Part shown: one piece after another, positions 1 through 6,382 of the stretch
Layout of the letters: the number at the start of each line of letters is the position of its first letter
How positions within the stretch are numbered: the first letter of the stretch is position 1
From: an uncultured Lachnospiraceae bacterium
GTDB lineage: Bacteria; Bacillota; Clostridia; Lachnospirales; Lachnospiraceae
Reading direction: 5' to 3'
Length of the DNA: 10,958 nt
NCBI GenBank assembly: GCA_947177515.1
Contig: CAMWUU010000085.1
Location: 1 to 10,958, forward strand
Notes under the pieces: model-generated
The model's database searches: none
Seen by the model: the letters and a program-made list of their open reading frames with translations, nothing else
Told to the model about the DNA's origin: nothing
Position numbers and translations under genes: made by a program

Positions 1-305
1 ATCTGGTGCGCCCCATACACAAACTGCGTTTCTCCGGAAGCTGCTTTCCATTGATGACAAGAACTCGGCCTATCAGCACCCCCCAATATAACATAGCCCT
101 CCTCCATAAAACTGCATTTTGTATTAGCCATCGCAACCAAAGTCTTTCCAATCTTCTCGATTACTTTTGTATTCACTTTTCCAGAAGTAAAATAGGAAAT
201 TCCAATTTTAAACTCTACCATCTGCGACTCCACTGGCGATAAGGACAGCAGCTTCTCCAACAAAACATCATCCTTATTTTTCCCCCTCAGAACATGCTGT
301 GTCAT
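1..305 (-). CDS. AlbA_2/Schlafen-like domain protein, partial, probably the frameshifted C-terminal part of the DUF262 gene
   Basis: An open frame starts at ATG 305-303 and runs off the left edge with no stop (about 101 codons visible). The translation contains SPVESQMVEFKIG, later KTLVAMANTKC, then EEGYVILGGADR. This is the pattern of an AlbA_2 (Schlafen-type putative DNA-binding) domain: an EFK entry strand, a helix ending in AMANT, and a hydrophobic strand ending in GxAD. The ATG lies 8 bp after the TGA of the DUF262 frame, with only a weak AGAAG-like ribosome binding site. The same frame is already open from about position 370, and reading VAEKLK into KELLWFHVLYSSLKEV joins the two proteins smoothly if one base is restored near 345-352. 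DUF262 proteins with a C-terminal AlbA_2-like domain are known to me. I therefore infer a single fused gene with a one-base deletion, although a separate downstream gene is possible. The right end of the domain is not visible. Confidence 0.6.
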   Translation of the reverse strand, partial: MTQHVLRGKNKDDVLLEKLLSLSPVESQMVEFKIGISYFTSGKVNTKVIEKIGKTLVAMANTKCSFMEEGYVILGGADRPSSCHQWKAASGETQFVYGAHQ

Positions 306-313
306 TACTTCTT

Positions 314-1468
314 TCAAGGAACTGTACAAAACGTGGAACCAAAGCAACTCTTTAACTTTTCCGCCACCTTTTCAAAATCATCAACAAAGAAGTTCTCCCT
401 GTTTAGTTTGTAAATCACATAAAACAATATGATAAAACTAACATCCTTCCCAGCAGCATCCTTTTTCGGATACAGATAATCAGTAAAGTTGGAATTTGCC
501 GAATTAAAAATATTATCAATCTGGCTGATAACATCCTTAGAGTTCTGCTCAATTACTATTTTTCCAACTCCGACTATTTTCTCCGTAATCTTTATGAAAT
601 TTTCTGAGCCGTCACGGTATAAAGAATCCAACTTGTCAGCATTGATCCTAAAGTCTTTCCCTAACAACAACATAGCCAATACGGAGGCTATCATCTCCTC
701 ATCCTTAGACTGACGCAGGTTGCCAAAGGGGATGATATCATGCCTTCTCCAAAAGATACTTTCTGGATCTATCCCATAATTCAACCCCTGACTGCCAATA
801 CTGATTTCAGGCATATCGCCCAGACGTACCTCGTCGTAATAAGTAAAGTCTCCCCGAATGTTCATAGCAACCCTTCGAACCAAATCCGGGAACTCCCCTG
901 CGGAACTCGCCTGTCTCAAATCATGGGCAGACAATTTTCTTCCCGAAGAATTAATCCGGCTAAATATCTGCTCAATCTTTTTATTTCTATCCTCCTTTTG
1001 AACCGTCAAAATAACTGGCAGCTCAGCATCCACAAAAGCATTGCACATATCAGGCGAAAGTACCGGTTCCTTCTGAATCAGTTCCCCGTTCTATTTCTTC
1101 GTGTAGGCAGTCGGAACATATTGCATATCAAAATAGTATTCCTTACCATCCAGCATAATCCCATATTCATTATTTACAAAACGTACTATTGTATTTAATC
1201 TCTGCAGACCATCAATTATCTCATAACAATCAATCAGCTTCCCATCCACATTCTCTTCCTCATAAGTAGATAAGATTATTGAAGGGGTTGGATATAAATT
1301 CATAATTGAATCGATAAATAACCTATTTTCTTGTAAAGTCCAAACCAATTTTCTCTGATACCTCCTATTGACAACCAACGAATCTGCATAGTACCACTGC
1401 ATAATATTATTTGCAGTTTTACCTTTCACATCTAAATTCTTGCTCACAATTAAATTTCTCCATACCAT
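314..1468 (-). pseudogene. DUF262 (GmrS/ParB-like fold) protein, interrupted by in-frame TAG
   Basis: The start is ATG 1468-1466, preceded by AAAGGAG nine bases upstream. Codons 1-125 contain NRRYQRKLVW and IIDGLQRLNTI, the two conserved DUF262 motifs; the second corresponds to the usual DGQQR. At 1093-1091 an in-frame TAG interrupts the gene. The same frame then continues for 14 codons and on through IFSRINSSGRKLSAHDLRQ, the third typical DUF262 block, to TGA at 316-314. There is no length change around the TAG, so it is a point nonsense codon (CAG, AAG or GAG would each be one change away). DUF262 is the N-terminal domain of GmrSD-type modification-dependent restriction enzymes and occurs in many defence-island proteins. 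No HNH/DUF1524 GmrD partner is seen, so a restriction role is only a possibility. An insertion sequence sits about 30 bp upstream and probably separates the gene from its original promoter. The 3' end appears frameshifted into the AlbA_2-like frame at the left edge. Confidence 0.8.
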
Positions 1469-1498
1469 AGCAATATTCTCCTTTCATATTTTTCTAAT

Positions 1499-1515
1499 AT
1501 AGGTAATTGCGAAAC
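1499..1515 (+). repeat. Left terminal inverted repeat of the insertion sequence
   Basis: These 17 bp match the reverse complement of 3240-3256 with two mismatches (TA versus CG at the sixth and seventh positions). The run ATTGCGAAAC is identical at both ends. Confidence 0.8.
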
Positions 1516-1518
1516 TCT

Positions 1519-1550
1519 GAATCCCGCATAAACACGGGATTCTTTTTCTT
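1519..1550 (+). terminator. Intrinsic terminator inside the left IS end
   Basis: GAATCCCG (1519-1526) and CGGGATTC (1535-1542) form a perfect 8-bp stem with an 8-nt loop, followed by TTTTTCTT. It faces rightward into the element. No plus-strand gene lies to its left, so its likely role is to stop outside transcripts from reading into the transposase gene. Confidence 0.75.
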
Positions 1551-1560
1551 AAAAAATCAA

Positions 1561-1632
1561 ACATCTCCTCAATGGTTTATGGTATAATAGAGTTGTCCAG
1601 AAACTATCCACCAATCCACCAAAAGGAGATGT
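1561..1632 (+). promoter_or_regulatory. RBS-sequestering inverted repeat ahead of the transposase
   Basis: ACATCTCCT (1561-1569) is perfectly complementary to AGGAGATGT (1624-1632), which contains the transposase Shine-Dalgarno AGGAG. The first arm lies upstream of the -10 box at 1583. A transcript from the element's own promoter therefore lacks it, while a read-through transcript from outside would fold and hide the ribosome binding site. IS10 and IS50 use this arrangement to resist activation by external transcription. The function here is inferred from layout. Confidence 0.6.
1580..1588 (+). promoter_or_regulatory. Transposase promoter, extended -10
   Basis: TGGTATAAT (1580-1588) is a perfect extended -10 box (TG, one base, TATAAT). 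No good -35 is seen at 17 bp, which is tolerated by extended -10 promoters. The expected transcript start is near 1595, about 44 bp before the transposase ATG. Confidence 0.65.
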
Positions 1633-1638
1633 ACTTAC

Positions 1639-3095
1639 ATGATAACATATAAACAGCTCTCTTTCAAAGATATTTTTACCGATTGCCAAAATAAATTTGA
1701 TAACGATAAATATGCGTTCCTTGAACTTCTTGAACATACCGTTCACCTTGATGAAATTGTCCTGGTATCTTTTCTTTGCCATTTCCACGCGGCTACCGGC
1801 AGGCACCGTAAACATCTTCTTTATCCGATGCTTAAGGCTCTGTTATTACAACTTATTTTCTCTATCCCAACCACTTCCCTTCTGATTGTATTTTTAAAAT
1901 ACTCCCCGGAATTACGGGATTTCTGCGGTTTTGATGTTGTCCCAGATGCCTCTAAATTTACCCGGTTCAAACAGGATTTTTTATTGGACTTACAATCCAT
2001 GTTCGACCATATGGTTGATCTGACCGAACCGATCTGTCAAAAGATAGAGAAACAAAAAGCTTCCATGTTGCTTTTTGATACATCTGGTATCGAGGCATGG
2101 GTAACCGAAAATAACCCTAAATATGCCAACCGTATTATTAAACAACTTAAAACGTTCAAAAAAACAATCATCTTGACGCTTCCTACGATCCTTACAAAGC
2201 GGCTTATGCTTCCATGCCTTCCCATGCGGCCACAAACCCTGCCATCCAGCAGATGTACATTAATGGGCATTTTTGCTATTCCTATAAGTTTGGCATCATC
2301 ACAAACGGTCTTGGCATTGTTCGGGACATTACCTTTTACAATAAAGATTTCCTCCATACACACCCGGATCTTCTCGTGGAAAAGAAATCCGATTCCCCGG
2401 ATGAGGACAAAAGCCTTGCAGATTCCAAAGCTTTACTCCCTGTCCTGAAGGATTTTTTTAAGAAACATCCCCTGATCCACCCTAAAACTTTTTTGGGCGA
2501 TGCTGCTTTTGATAGCATAGAAATTTATAAATACCTGCTACAGGAAGCCTCTTTTGAAAAAGTTTACATCCCCTTAAAAAACAAGCTTAAAATTCAGGAG
2601 ATCGATTATACCGTTAATGCGGAGGGTATCCCCTGTTGCCCGAAAGACCCTTCCCTTCCCATGAAACAGGAAGGCAGTAAATCCCATTTGCGCTGTGGGC
2701 TTCCAACCATGAAATTTGTCTGTCCTAAAATGAAATGGGAACGGGATAAAGTTACAAAAAAATCCCATCGTGTCTGTCACTGTGACCATCCTTGCACAAC
2801 CTCTTCTTGCGGAAGAATGATCTACATTTACCCTGAGCAAAACCTCCGTGCTTATCCTGGAACCATCCGGGGGACATCCGAATGGGATTCTACTTATAAA
2901 ATCAGGGGGAATGTAGAAAAATCCATTCACCACTTCAAGGATAGTTTTTGCTTGGCAGGACGCAAAACACAAAACGAAAAAACACTGCACGCCGGCCTGT
3001 TTCTTGCAGGCATTGCCCAACTGATTACGGTAATGGTTGCGGATAAAATCCACAAACATCAGTATATCCGCAGCTTAAAACCTTTGATTGCGTAA
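1639..3095 (+). pseudogene. DDE transposase, split by a -1 frameshift
   Basis: The start is ATG 1639 with AAAAGGAG 10 bases upstream. Frame 1 codes through codon 175 (2163), then the coding frame moves to -1 and continues to TAA 3093-3095, giving about 485 aa when joined. The shift falls in an A7 run (2158-2164). One extra A there restores KTFKKNNHLDASYDPY with the same length as the intact relatives I recall (FKKTHGLDSSYDPY). The DDE residues are visible as MLLFDTSGIEAW (D147), FLGDAAFDS and RGNVEKSIHHF. Between the second D and the E is a Cys-rich insertion (CCPKD, RCGLPTMKFVCP, CHCDHPC, SSCG), probably a zinc-binding subdomain. The N-terminus carries HAATGRHRKHLLYPMLKAL, a DUF772-like transposase N-terminal region. 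A deletion in a homopolymer is the simplest explanation. Programmed -1 frameshifting on A7 is the alternative, in which case the enzyme could still be made. Confidence 0.85.
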
Positions 3096-3123
3096 TCCCC
3101 CCCTTTTTCTATACTGTTCCATT

Positions 3124-3150
3124 AGCAGACCATTCGTTCTGCTTTGTTTT
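3124..3150 (+). terminator. Weak terminator after the transposase
   Basis: AGCAGA (3124-3129) and TCTGCT (3138-3143) form a 6-bp stem with an 8-nt loop followed by TTGTTTT. It lies 29 bp after the transposase stop codon. The stem is short, so efficiency is uncertain. Confidence 0.4.
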
Positions 3151-3239
3151 CATGCCCTAATATCCTGCTTCGCCTATACAATCTTTGAAAATTTAACATA
3201 ACCGGATTTTTGCCTTGTTAAAATCAAGATTGCAAACTT

Positions 3240-3256
3240 GTTTCGCAATCGCCTAT
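3240..3256 (-). repeat. Right terminal inverted repeat of the insertion sequence
   Basis: Read on the minus strand this is ATAGGCGATTGCGAAAC, matching the left end at 15 of 17 positions. It lies 145 bp beyond the transposase stop codon. Confidence 0.8.
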
Positions 3257-3314
3257 TTAATTACATAGTAATAAAGAGCTAAAGTTTTATGCATAGTTTT
3301 ACTTTTGAAACAAT

Positions 3315-3372
3315 AGCACGGCCAACAGAAAATATCAGGCATTATGGGTGCGGCCATGCTTTTATTTTCTGT
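3315..3372. repeat. Two interleaved 9-bp inverted repeats (alternative hairpins or pseudoknot)
   Basis: Pair one is AGCACGGCC (3315-3323) with GGCCATGCT (3352-3360), 8 of 9 Watson-Crick plus one wobble in the plus-strand RNA. Pair two is ACAGAAAAT (3325-3333) with ATTTTCTGT (3364-3372), a perfect 9 bp. The arms alternate, so in RNA they either form a pseudoknot or exclude one another. In the plus sense, pair one is followed by TTTTATTTT, a terminator-like tail that is itself inside the second arm of pair two, as in an attenuator. No plus-strand gene follows, so its direction and role are unknown. Confidence 0.6.
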
Positions 3373-3582
3373 CGATTTTCAAATCTTAGATACTGCCATG
3401 ATCCAGTATTCATATATAACCAACCGCGTTATCAATGGTCACTGCCCCTTTGACAAAATCTCTCTGCATGGAAATATTGTTCTACCGCACAGATAGGAAG
3501 AGTAGCACATCTGATATTTTCCGTTGCACATCTGCAACTTTTTCTGCCAGATTTTCTATGAAAACATTGTGCTTGCAACACT

Positions 3583-3614
3583 TTGCTTGCACTTGATAGC
3601 ATAAGTGCAAGCAA
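3583..3614. repeat. Perfect 12-bp inverted repeat downstream of the ParR-like gene
   Basis: TTGCTTGCACTT (3583-3594) and AAGTGCAAGCAA (3603-3614) are exact reverse complements around an 8-nt loop. A further TGCTTGCAA copy lies just to its left (3570-3578). The T-rich tail TCCTTTT is on the plus side, so it is not a clean minus-strand terminator for the parMR genes. A protein-binding site, partition site or transfer-type hairpin are alternatives. Confidence 0.6.
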
Positions 3615-3676
3615 TCCTTTTATGTATGCCACTACATCCCCTCATTCCTGCACAATGTATATTCTAGCACTGCCGT

Positions 3677-4054
3677 CTAGCGGATAAAATCAAGGACACT
3701 GCTAAGTTCATCTCGCAGTTTCTCACAGGCATCCGGCAGTGCCATTTCTTTTGGTTCGATATCTGTTTCCTGCACCGAAACTCGGACAGCACCAATCCCT
3801 GCCAAAAGTGCACCCACAAGCTTCATCCCCTGTGACTGCATTTCCTCTCTGATAGCAGAAATCATCTGGTTATGAAACTCCTGTCTGTCTGCTATTTTGA
3901 GGTTCAAAGTAAAATATTCTTCAAGCGCCCTCTTCACATAAACTGTCAGGGAGGCAGAATTTCCTGCTTCCCTGATCAGTCTCTAGTAAAGTTTCCTGTC
4001 GTTTTCATCCTCCATGTTAAAACGGATAAACATGGATTTCTGTTGCTTGACCAT
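3677..4054 (-). pseudogene. ParR-like partition adaptor, in-frame TAG at codon 24
   Basis: The start ATG (4054-4052) overlaps the stop of the ParM-like gene in the sequence TAATG, so the two are translationally coupled. The N-terminus MVKQQKSMFIRFNMEDENDRKLY is followed by TAG (3985-3983). The same frame then continues with RLIREAGNSASLTVYVKRAL and EEYF to a TAG stop at 3679-3677, 125 positions in all. A basic N-terminus with a beta strand (SMFIRF), then two helices (NDRKLYxRLIREA and SLTVYVKRALEEYF), is the ribbon-helix-helix pattern of ParR/StbB DNA-binding adaptors. These bind the centromere repeats and cap ParM filaments. The C-terminal half (LVGALLAGIGAV, then acidic residues) is less distinctive. 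Identity rests mainly on the pattern and the position directly after a ParM-like gene. If the TAG is not suppressed, only restarts downstream (for example GTG 3937) could make a truncated product lacking the DNA-binding strand. Confidence 0.7.
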
Positions 4055-4980
4055 TACACCATCTGCCTTCTTTCCAACTGGCTGACAAGGAACTCATACC
4101 CCTTTGTATTGGCACACAGGTCACAATCATAAGAGACATGTCCCCCATATTTACCTGCATAATCGCGCGCCACCAAAGCACCACCACCCACATAGATGAT
4201 GTTTACATAATCAAGATCATAACCTCTCTCTACGAGTTCCAATTCTAAAGACCGCACCCTTTCGCGCAATATACCACGAATAAGTTCCGCATAAGCCTTT
4301 GGGAGATTGCTGTCCTCCTGAAGCACAATCTTCATAATCTCATTCTCCGGTATCTCTTTCCCTGCCTGAATTTTCATATCATGTTGTATCTCTTTCATCC
4401 ACTTAACCGTAGCCTTTTCAATTGTGATTGACTTGCTTTCTATTGGAAATCCGTCCTACACATAGACAACATCCGTAGTTTTACTTCCAATATCCACAAC
4501 TAAGTAATCACCTTTCATATTTCCAAGCCTTGCGGCAATAGCCGAATAGCACTGTGGACAGACAACCACATCTGCTATGGTAATAGCGTAATTCTCCCCC
4601 TCGTAAGTGAAATTTAATTCACTCTGCCGATTATAATAATCTATCAATTTCGGTGTATCTCTTCCGTAATTTGAGAACGGCAATCCGACTGCAAGTATAA
4701 CTTCTTCCTTACAAAGCCCTGCGTATTTAAGTTCCAAAGCCATACCAACCATTGTACGTATTCTTGCAGTATCATCTGAAATCTTATCCTCCGTAATAGC
4801 GGCTCTGCCCTCGCAAACCTTAAAATAATTCCCTTCATAAAGCAAAGAATTTTCTTTTAGCGTTGGCTCAACATTCCCTAGCAGATGCACACCATTCTTA
4901 AACATAAAGTTTGCAGTTTTTCTAAACTGGTAGCCATCATCAAAACCGATAATATAACTTCTGCTGCCTAATCGAATCAT
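4054..4980 (-). pseudogene. ParM/StbA-like actin ATPase, in-frame TAG at codon 175
   Basis: The start is ATG 4980-4978 with AGAGAGG about 8 bases upstream. Actin-fold nucleotide-binding motifs appear in order: phosphate-1 IIGFDDGYQFRKT (D14, G16), the strand AVGLPFSNYG, phosphate-2 VVDIGSKTTDVVYV (D163 to D170), and the adenosine loop IIYVGGGALVA (G265-267). The length, 308 codons, is normal for ParM-type plasmid segregation proteins. TAG at 4458-4456 immediately follows the phosphate-2 strand. The frame stays open and protein-like beyond it (DGFPIESKSITIEKATVKWM), ending at TAA 4056-4054. No insertion or deletion is evident, so one base change, for example from CAG, explains the stop. Unsuppressed, the product would be a 174-residue half lacking the adenosine loop. 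ParM polymerises with ATP to push plasmid copies apart, together with the downstream ParR-like protein. Its presence suggests plasmid or element ancestry. Confidence 0.85.
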
Positions 4981-5084
4981 CCCGAAACCTCTCTTTCTTA
5001 ATATATTGTTAACATTTGTATTTCATCCGACATGGCTATTGGGTAATATGATGCCCTGCCTCTTTATTTTGCTTCATCAAGTTC

Positions 5085-5813
5085 TTACCGGTTAAATGTC
5101 TTTTCCTTTCGTGTTTCATTATTCCTCACAACTACCTGCGGATATTTTTTCAGCAATTCATCTTTTTCCTTTAATGCAGCCTCCATATTACTACAGGAAT
5201 ATCCCCAACTAATCCGTTTTCCATTTTCATCAATCGGATGAACGTCAGCACCCTCCCAAGTGAAATCGTCAAGGTTGGCGTTGACATAGGCGCATCCCTC
5301 GATTATGAAATCTGCTAATAGCTTAGCTATGATGTGCATAGCCTCATTGCTTTGAGCCAGTGTTTTAAATGTACCGATATCATTCATGCGTTTTTCTTGG
5401 TTTTCATAATACTCAATCCAAAGAGCTAGATATATACCCTCGCTACTTCCATAGTCAACGTTATTCCTTATACTAAAGGCGTAAGTTTTCATTGGAATAG
5501 GATCATGTGTTGCCAATCCGTAATCCAGAATATCCGGCAACATACCTTTTTCCTTCAAGATACCGCATACCTTGTGAAAATACTCTTCTGTTGTCATTGG
5601 CTTCTTCAGCATTAAAATCTCCTTTCCGCACAAAAGGGAAGCATCTCTTTTAACGGAAACGCTTCCCTTCACCTTGAACTTTTTAAATTGTAATAACTGT
5701 GCCATACTCTCGGCAAAATACCTTTTAGCCCTCTGCACATTCATTAAACAATGCTGCTGTTCTTTTCCCTGCACTGATTTGCTCACGAATTTCATGTCAA
5801 ATTTCCGGCTCAT
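5085..5813 (-). CDS. Hypothetical protein, accessory-element type
   Basis: The frame from ATG 5813 to TAA 5087-5085 encodes 242 aa with no signal peptide or membrane segment. I do not recognise a named domain. The C-terminal two thirds contains acidic, aromatic-rich stretches (LALWIEYYENQEKRM, LDDFTWEGADVHPIDENGK) and ends in a lysine-rich tail. The start is uncertain. ATG 5813 has only a weak GGGAC upstream, whereas an internal ATG at 5612 (residue 68) follows GGAAAGGAG with 6-nt spacing, an excellent site. The first 67 residues (basic, RKFDMKFVSKSVQGKEQQ) may therefore be a separate small gene that has lost its stop codon, or an N-terminal extension. The gene precedes the ParM-like gene by 104 bp on the same strand and could share its operon. 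Confidence 0.6.
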   Translation of the reverse strand: MSRKFDMKFVSKSVQGKEQQHCLMNVQRAKRYFAESMAQLLQFKKFKVKGSVSVKRDASLLCGKEILMLKKPMTTEEYFHKVCGILKEKGMLPDILDYGLATHDPIPMKTYAFSIRNNVDYGSSEGIYLALWIEYYENQEKRMNDIGTFKTLAQSNEAMHIIAKLLADFIIEGCAYVNANLDDFTWEGADVHPIDENGKRISWGYSCSNMEAALKEKDELLKKYPQVVVRNNETRKEKTFNR

Positions 5814-5828
5814 TTACTGTCCCATTTT

Positions 5829-5848
5829 TACATCAAACTACATCAAAA
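5829..5848. repeat. Two tandem 10-bp repeats ahead of the hypothetical gene
   Basis: TACATCAAAC (5829-5838) is followed at once by TACATCAAAA (5839-5848), 9 of 10 identical and spaced one helical turn apart. They lie 16 bp upstream of the 5813 start in the promoter position. Such repeats suit a ribbon-helix-helix operator or a short partition-site iteron. Only two clear copies are present, so the case is weak. Confidence 0.4.
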
Positions 5849-5869
5849 TATGACACTTTATACTACTTT

Positions 5870-6034
5870 TTACATTTTCTCACAATCAATGCAAAATGGT
5901 TTAAATACTGGATTTTCAAGGACTTTTCCATTCGCATTCTCACCTTGATACCAAATGCCGAAAACTCGATACCAGTTGCACTTTTCTTTCCGTACTACAA
6001 AATTAATCCCTTCTCCATCTTGCAGATATGCTTT
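5870..6034 (-). pseudogene. C-terminal fragment of an unrecognised protein (54 codons)
   Basis: A minus frame opens after TAA 6037-6035 and ends at TAA 5872-5870. From about residue 6 it reads like real protein: DGEGINFVVRKEKCNWYRVF, then GIWYQGENANG, then NPVFKPFCIDCEKM. It is rich in W, Y and C and ends with a CxxC pair. No ATG precedes the protein-like part. It overlaps in another frame the end of the nuclease remnant, and protein-like sequence switches from one frame to the other near 6005-6018. I infer a deletion junction joining two truncated genes. The parent family is unknown to me. Confidence 0.5.
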
Positions 6035-6378
6035 TTACTATCCTTATCGTAATTGATTCCATCCAATAAAATCTCCTCCCAAAAACCGTTCAAGACCTCT
6101 GGATATTTATTATCTTTAATCTGCCCCTTTGCAGCGTCCGCTGTCTTATTCCTCGATGGTAAAGGTAAGAAAACAATATCCGCATATTAGATACCTGTTG
6201 GAAGCTTCCTGATAATCCGGTAATCATCGATTGCACTGAAGTAAGCTAAACGTATTGCACATGCAGGGCAGGCTTCATTGTAATAAATGATAACAGAAGA
6301 AACATCCATATAAGCCTGGTCAAGCGCATCTGCAACACTTCTCCCATCCCAAAAGTTTTTTCCATACATTCCCCCCAT
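5995..6378 (-). pseudogene. PD-(D/E)XK nuclease domain remnant (DUF1703 type, C-terminus of an AAA-ATPase-like protein)
   Basis: Residues from ATG 6378 (YGKNFWDGRSVADALDQAY, LAYFSAIDDYRIIRKLPTG) lead into an in-frame TAA (6189-6187). The same frame continues YADIVFLPLPSRNK, then TADAAKGQIKDNKYPEVLNG, EEILLDGINYDKDSKKH, to TAG 5997-5995. This is the familiar C-terminal nuclease domain of Lachnospiraceae AAA-ATPase/DUF1703 proteins. The segment expected between SRNK and TADAA, which carries the ELK catalytic strand (IIELKW in relatives), is missing. The N-terminal ATPase part is absent as well. With a stop, an internal deletion and both ends lost, this is a non-functional relic. Its right end lies next to the core chromosome genes. 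Confidence 0.75.
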
Positions 6379-6382
6379 CCCT

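Larger units (their letters stand above)
1499..3256 (+). mobile_element. Insertion sequence, about 1.76 kb, DDE transposase
   Basis: The left end ATAGGTAATTGCGAAAC (1499-1515) and the reverse complement of the right end, ATAGGCGATTGCGAAAC (3240-3256), match at 15 of 17 positions and bracket one transposase gene. I take these as terminal inverted repeats. The exact outer base is uncertain by a few nucleotides, because I could not find a convincing target duplication in the AT-rich flanks (TAATAT on the left, TTAATT on the right). Just inside the left end is a terminator (1519-1550), then a promoter and a hairpin arm complementary to the transposase ribosome binding site. The right end has a weak hairpin after the transposase. 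The transposase resembles a family common in Lachnospiraceae, close to IS1182/IS4-type DDE enzymes, but I do not assign the IS family firmly. The element inserted between the DUF262 gene start and the repeat-rich region downstream of the ParR-like gene. Confidence 0.85.
3257..3676. other. Repeat-rich non-coding stretch between the IS and the ParR-like gene
   Basis: I see no convincing gene in these 420 bp. A 66-codon minus frame (3432-3632) runs through the inverted repeats and shows no protein-like pattern. The stretch holds interleaved inverted repeats at 3315-3372, two direct copies of GCACATCTG spaced 21 bp (3505-3513 and 3526-3534), a small hairpin GTTGCA/TGCAAC followed by T5 (3523-3543), and a perfect 12-bp inverted repeat at 3583-3614. 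It lies immediately downstream of the parMR pair, so terminators or partition-site repeats are both plausible. Confidence 0.6.

Noticed and set aside
740..1198. Plus-strand open frames inside the DUF262 gene
   Set aside because: They are antisense to a clearly recognisable minus-strand gene, have no ribosome binding sites and no protein-like motifs.
314..1468. A working GmrSD-type restriction or BREX-like defence system
   Set aside because: Only a damaged DUF262 part is present; no DUF1524/HNH partner and no other defence genes are in the window.
1489..3266. Target site duplication of the insertion sequence
   Set aside because: The flanks (CTAATAT and ATTTAAT) are similar only because both are AT-rich. 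No direct repeat longer than about 4 bp fits the inverted repeat ends.
3432..3632. 66-codon minus-strand open frame downstream of the ParR-like gene
   Set aside because: It runs through the 12-bp inverted repeat and the other repeats, has no ribosome binding site and no protein-like pattern.
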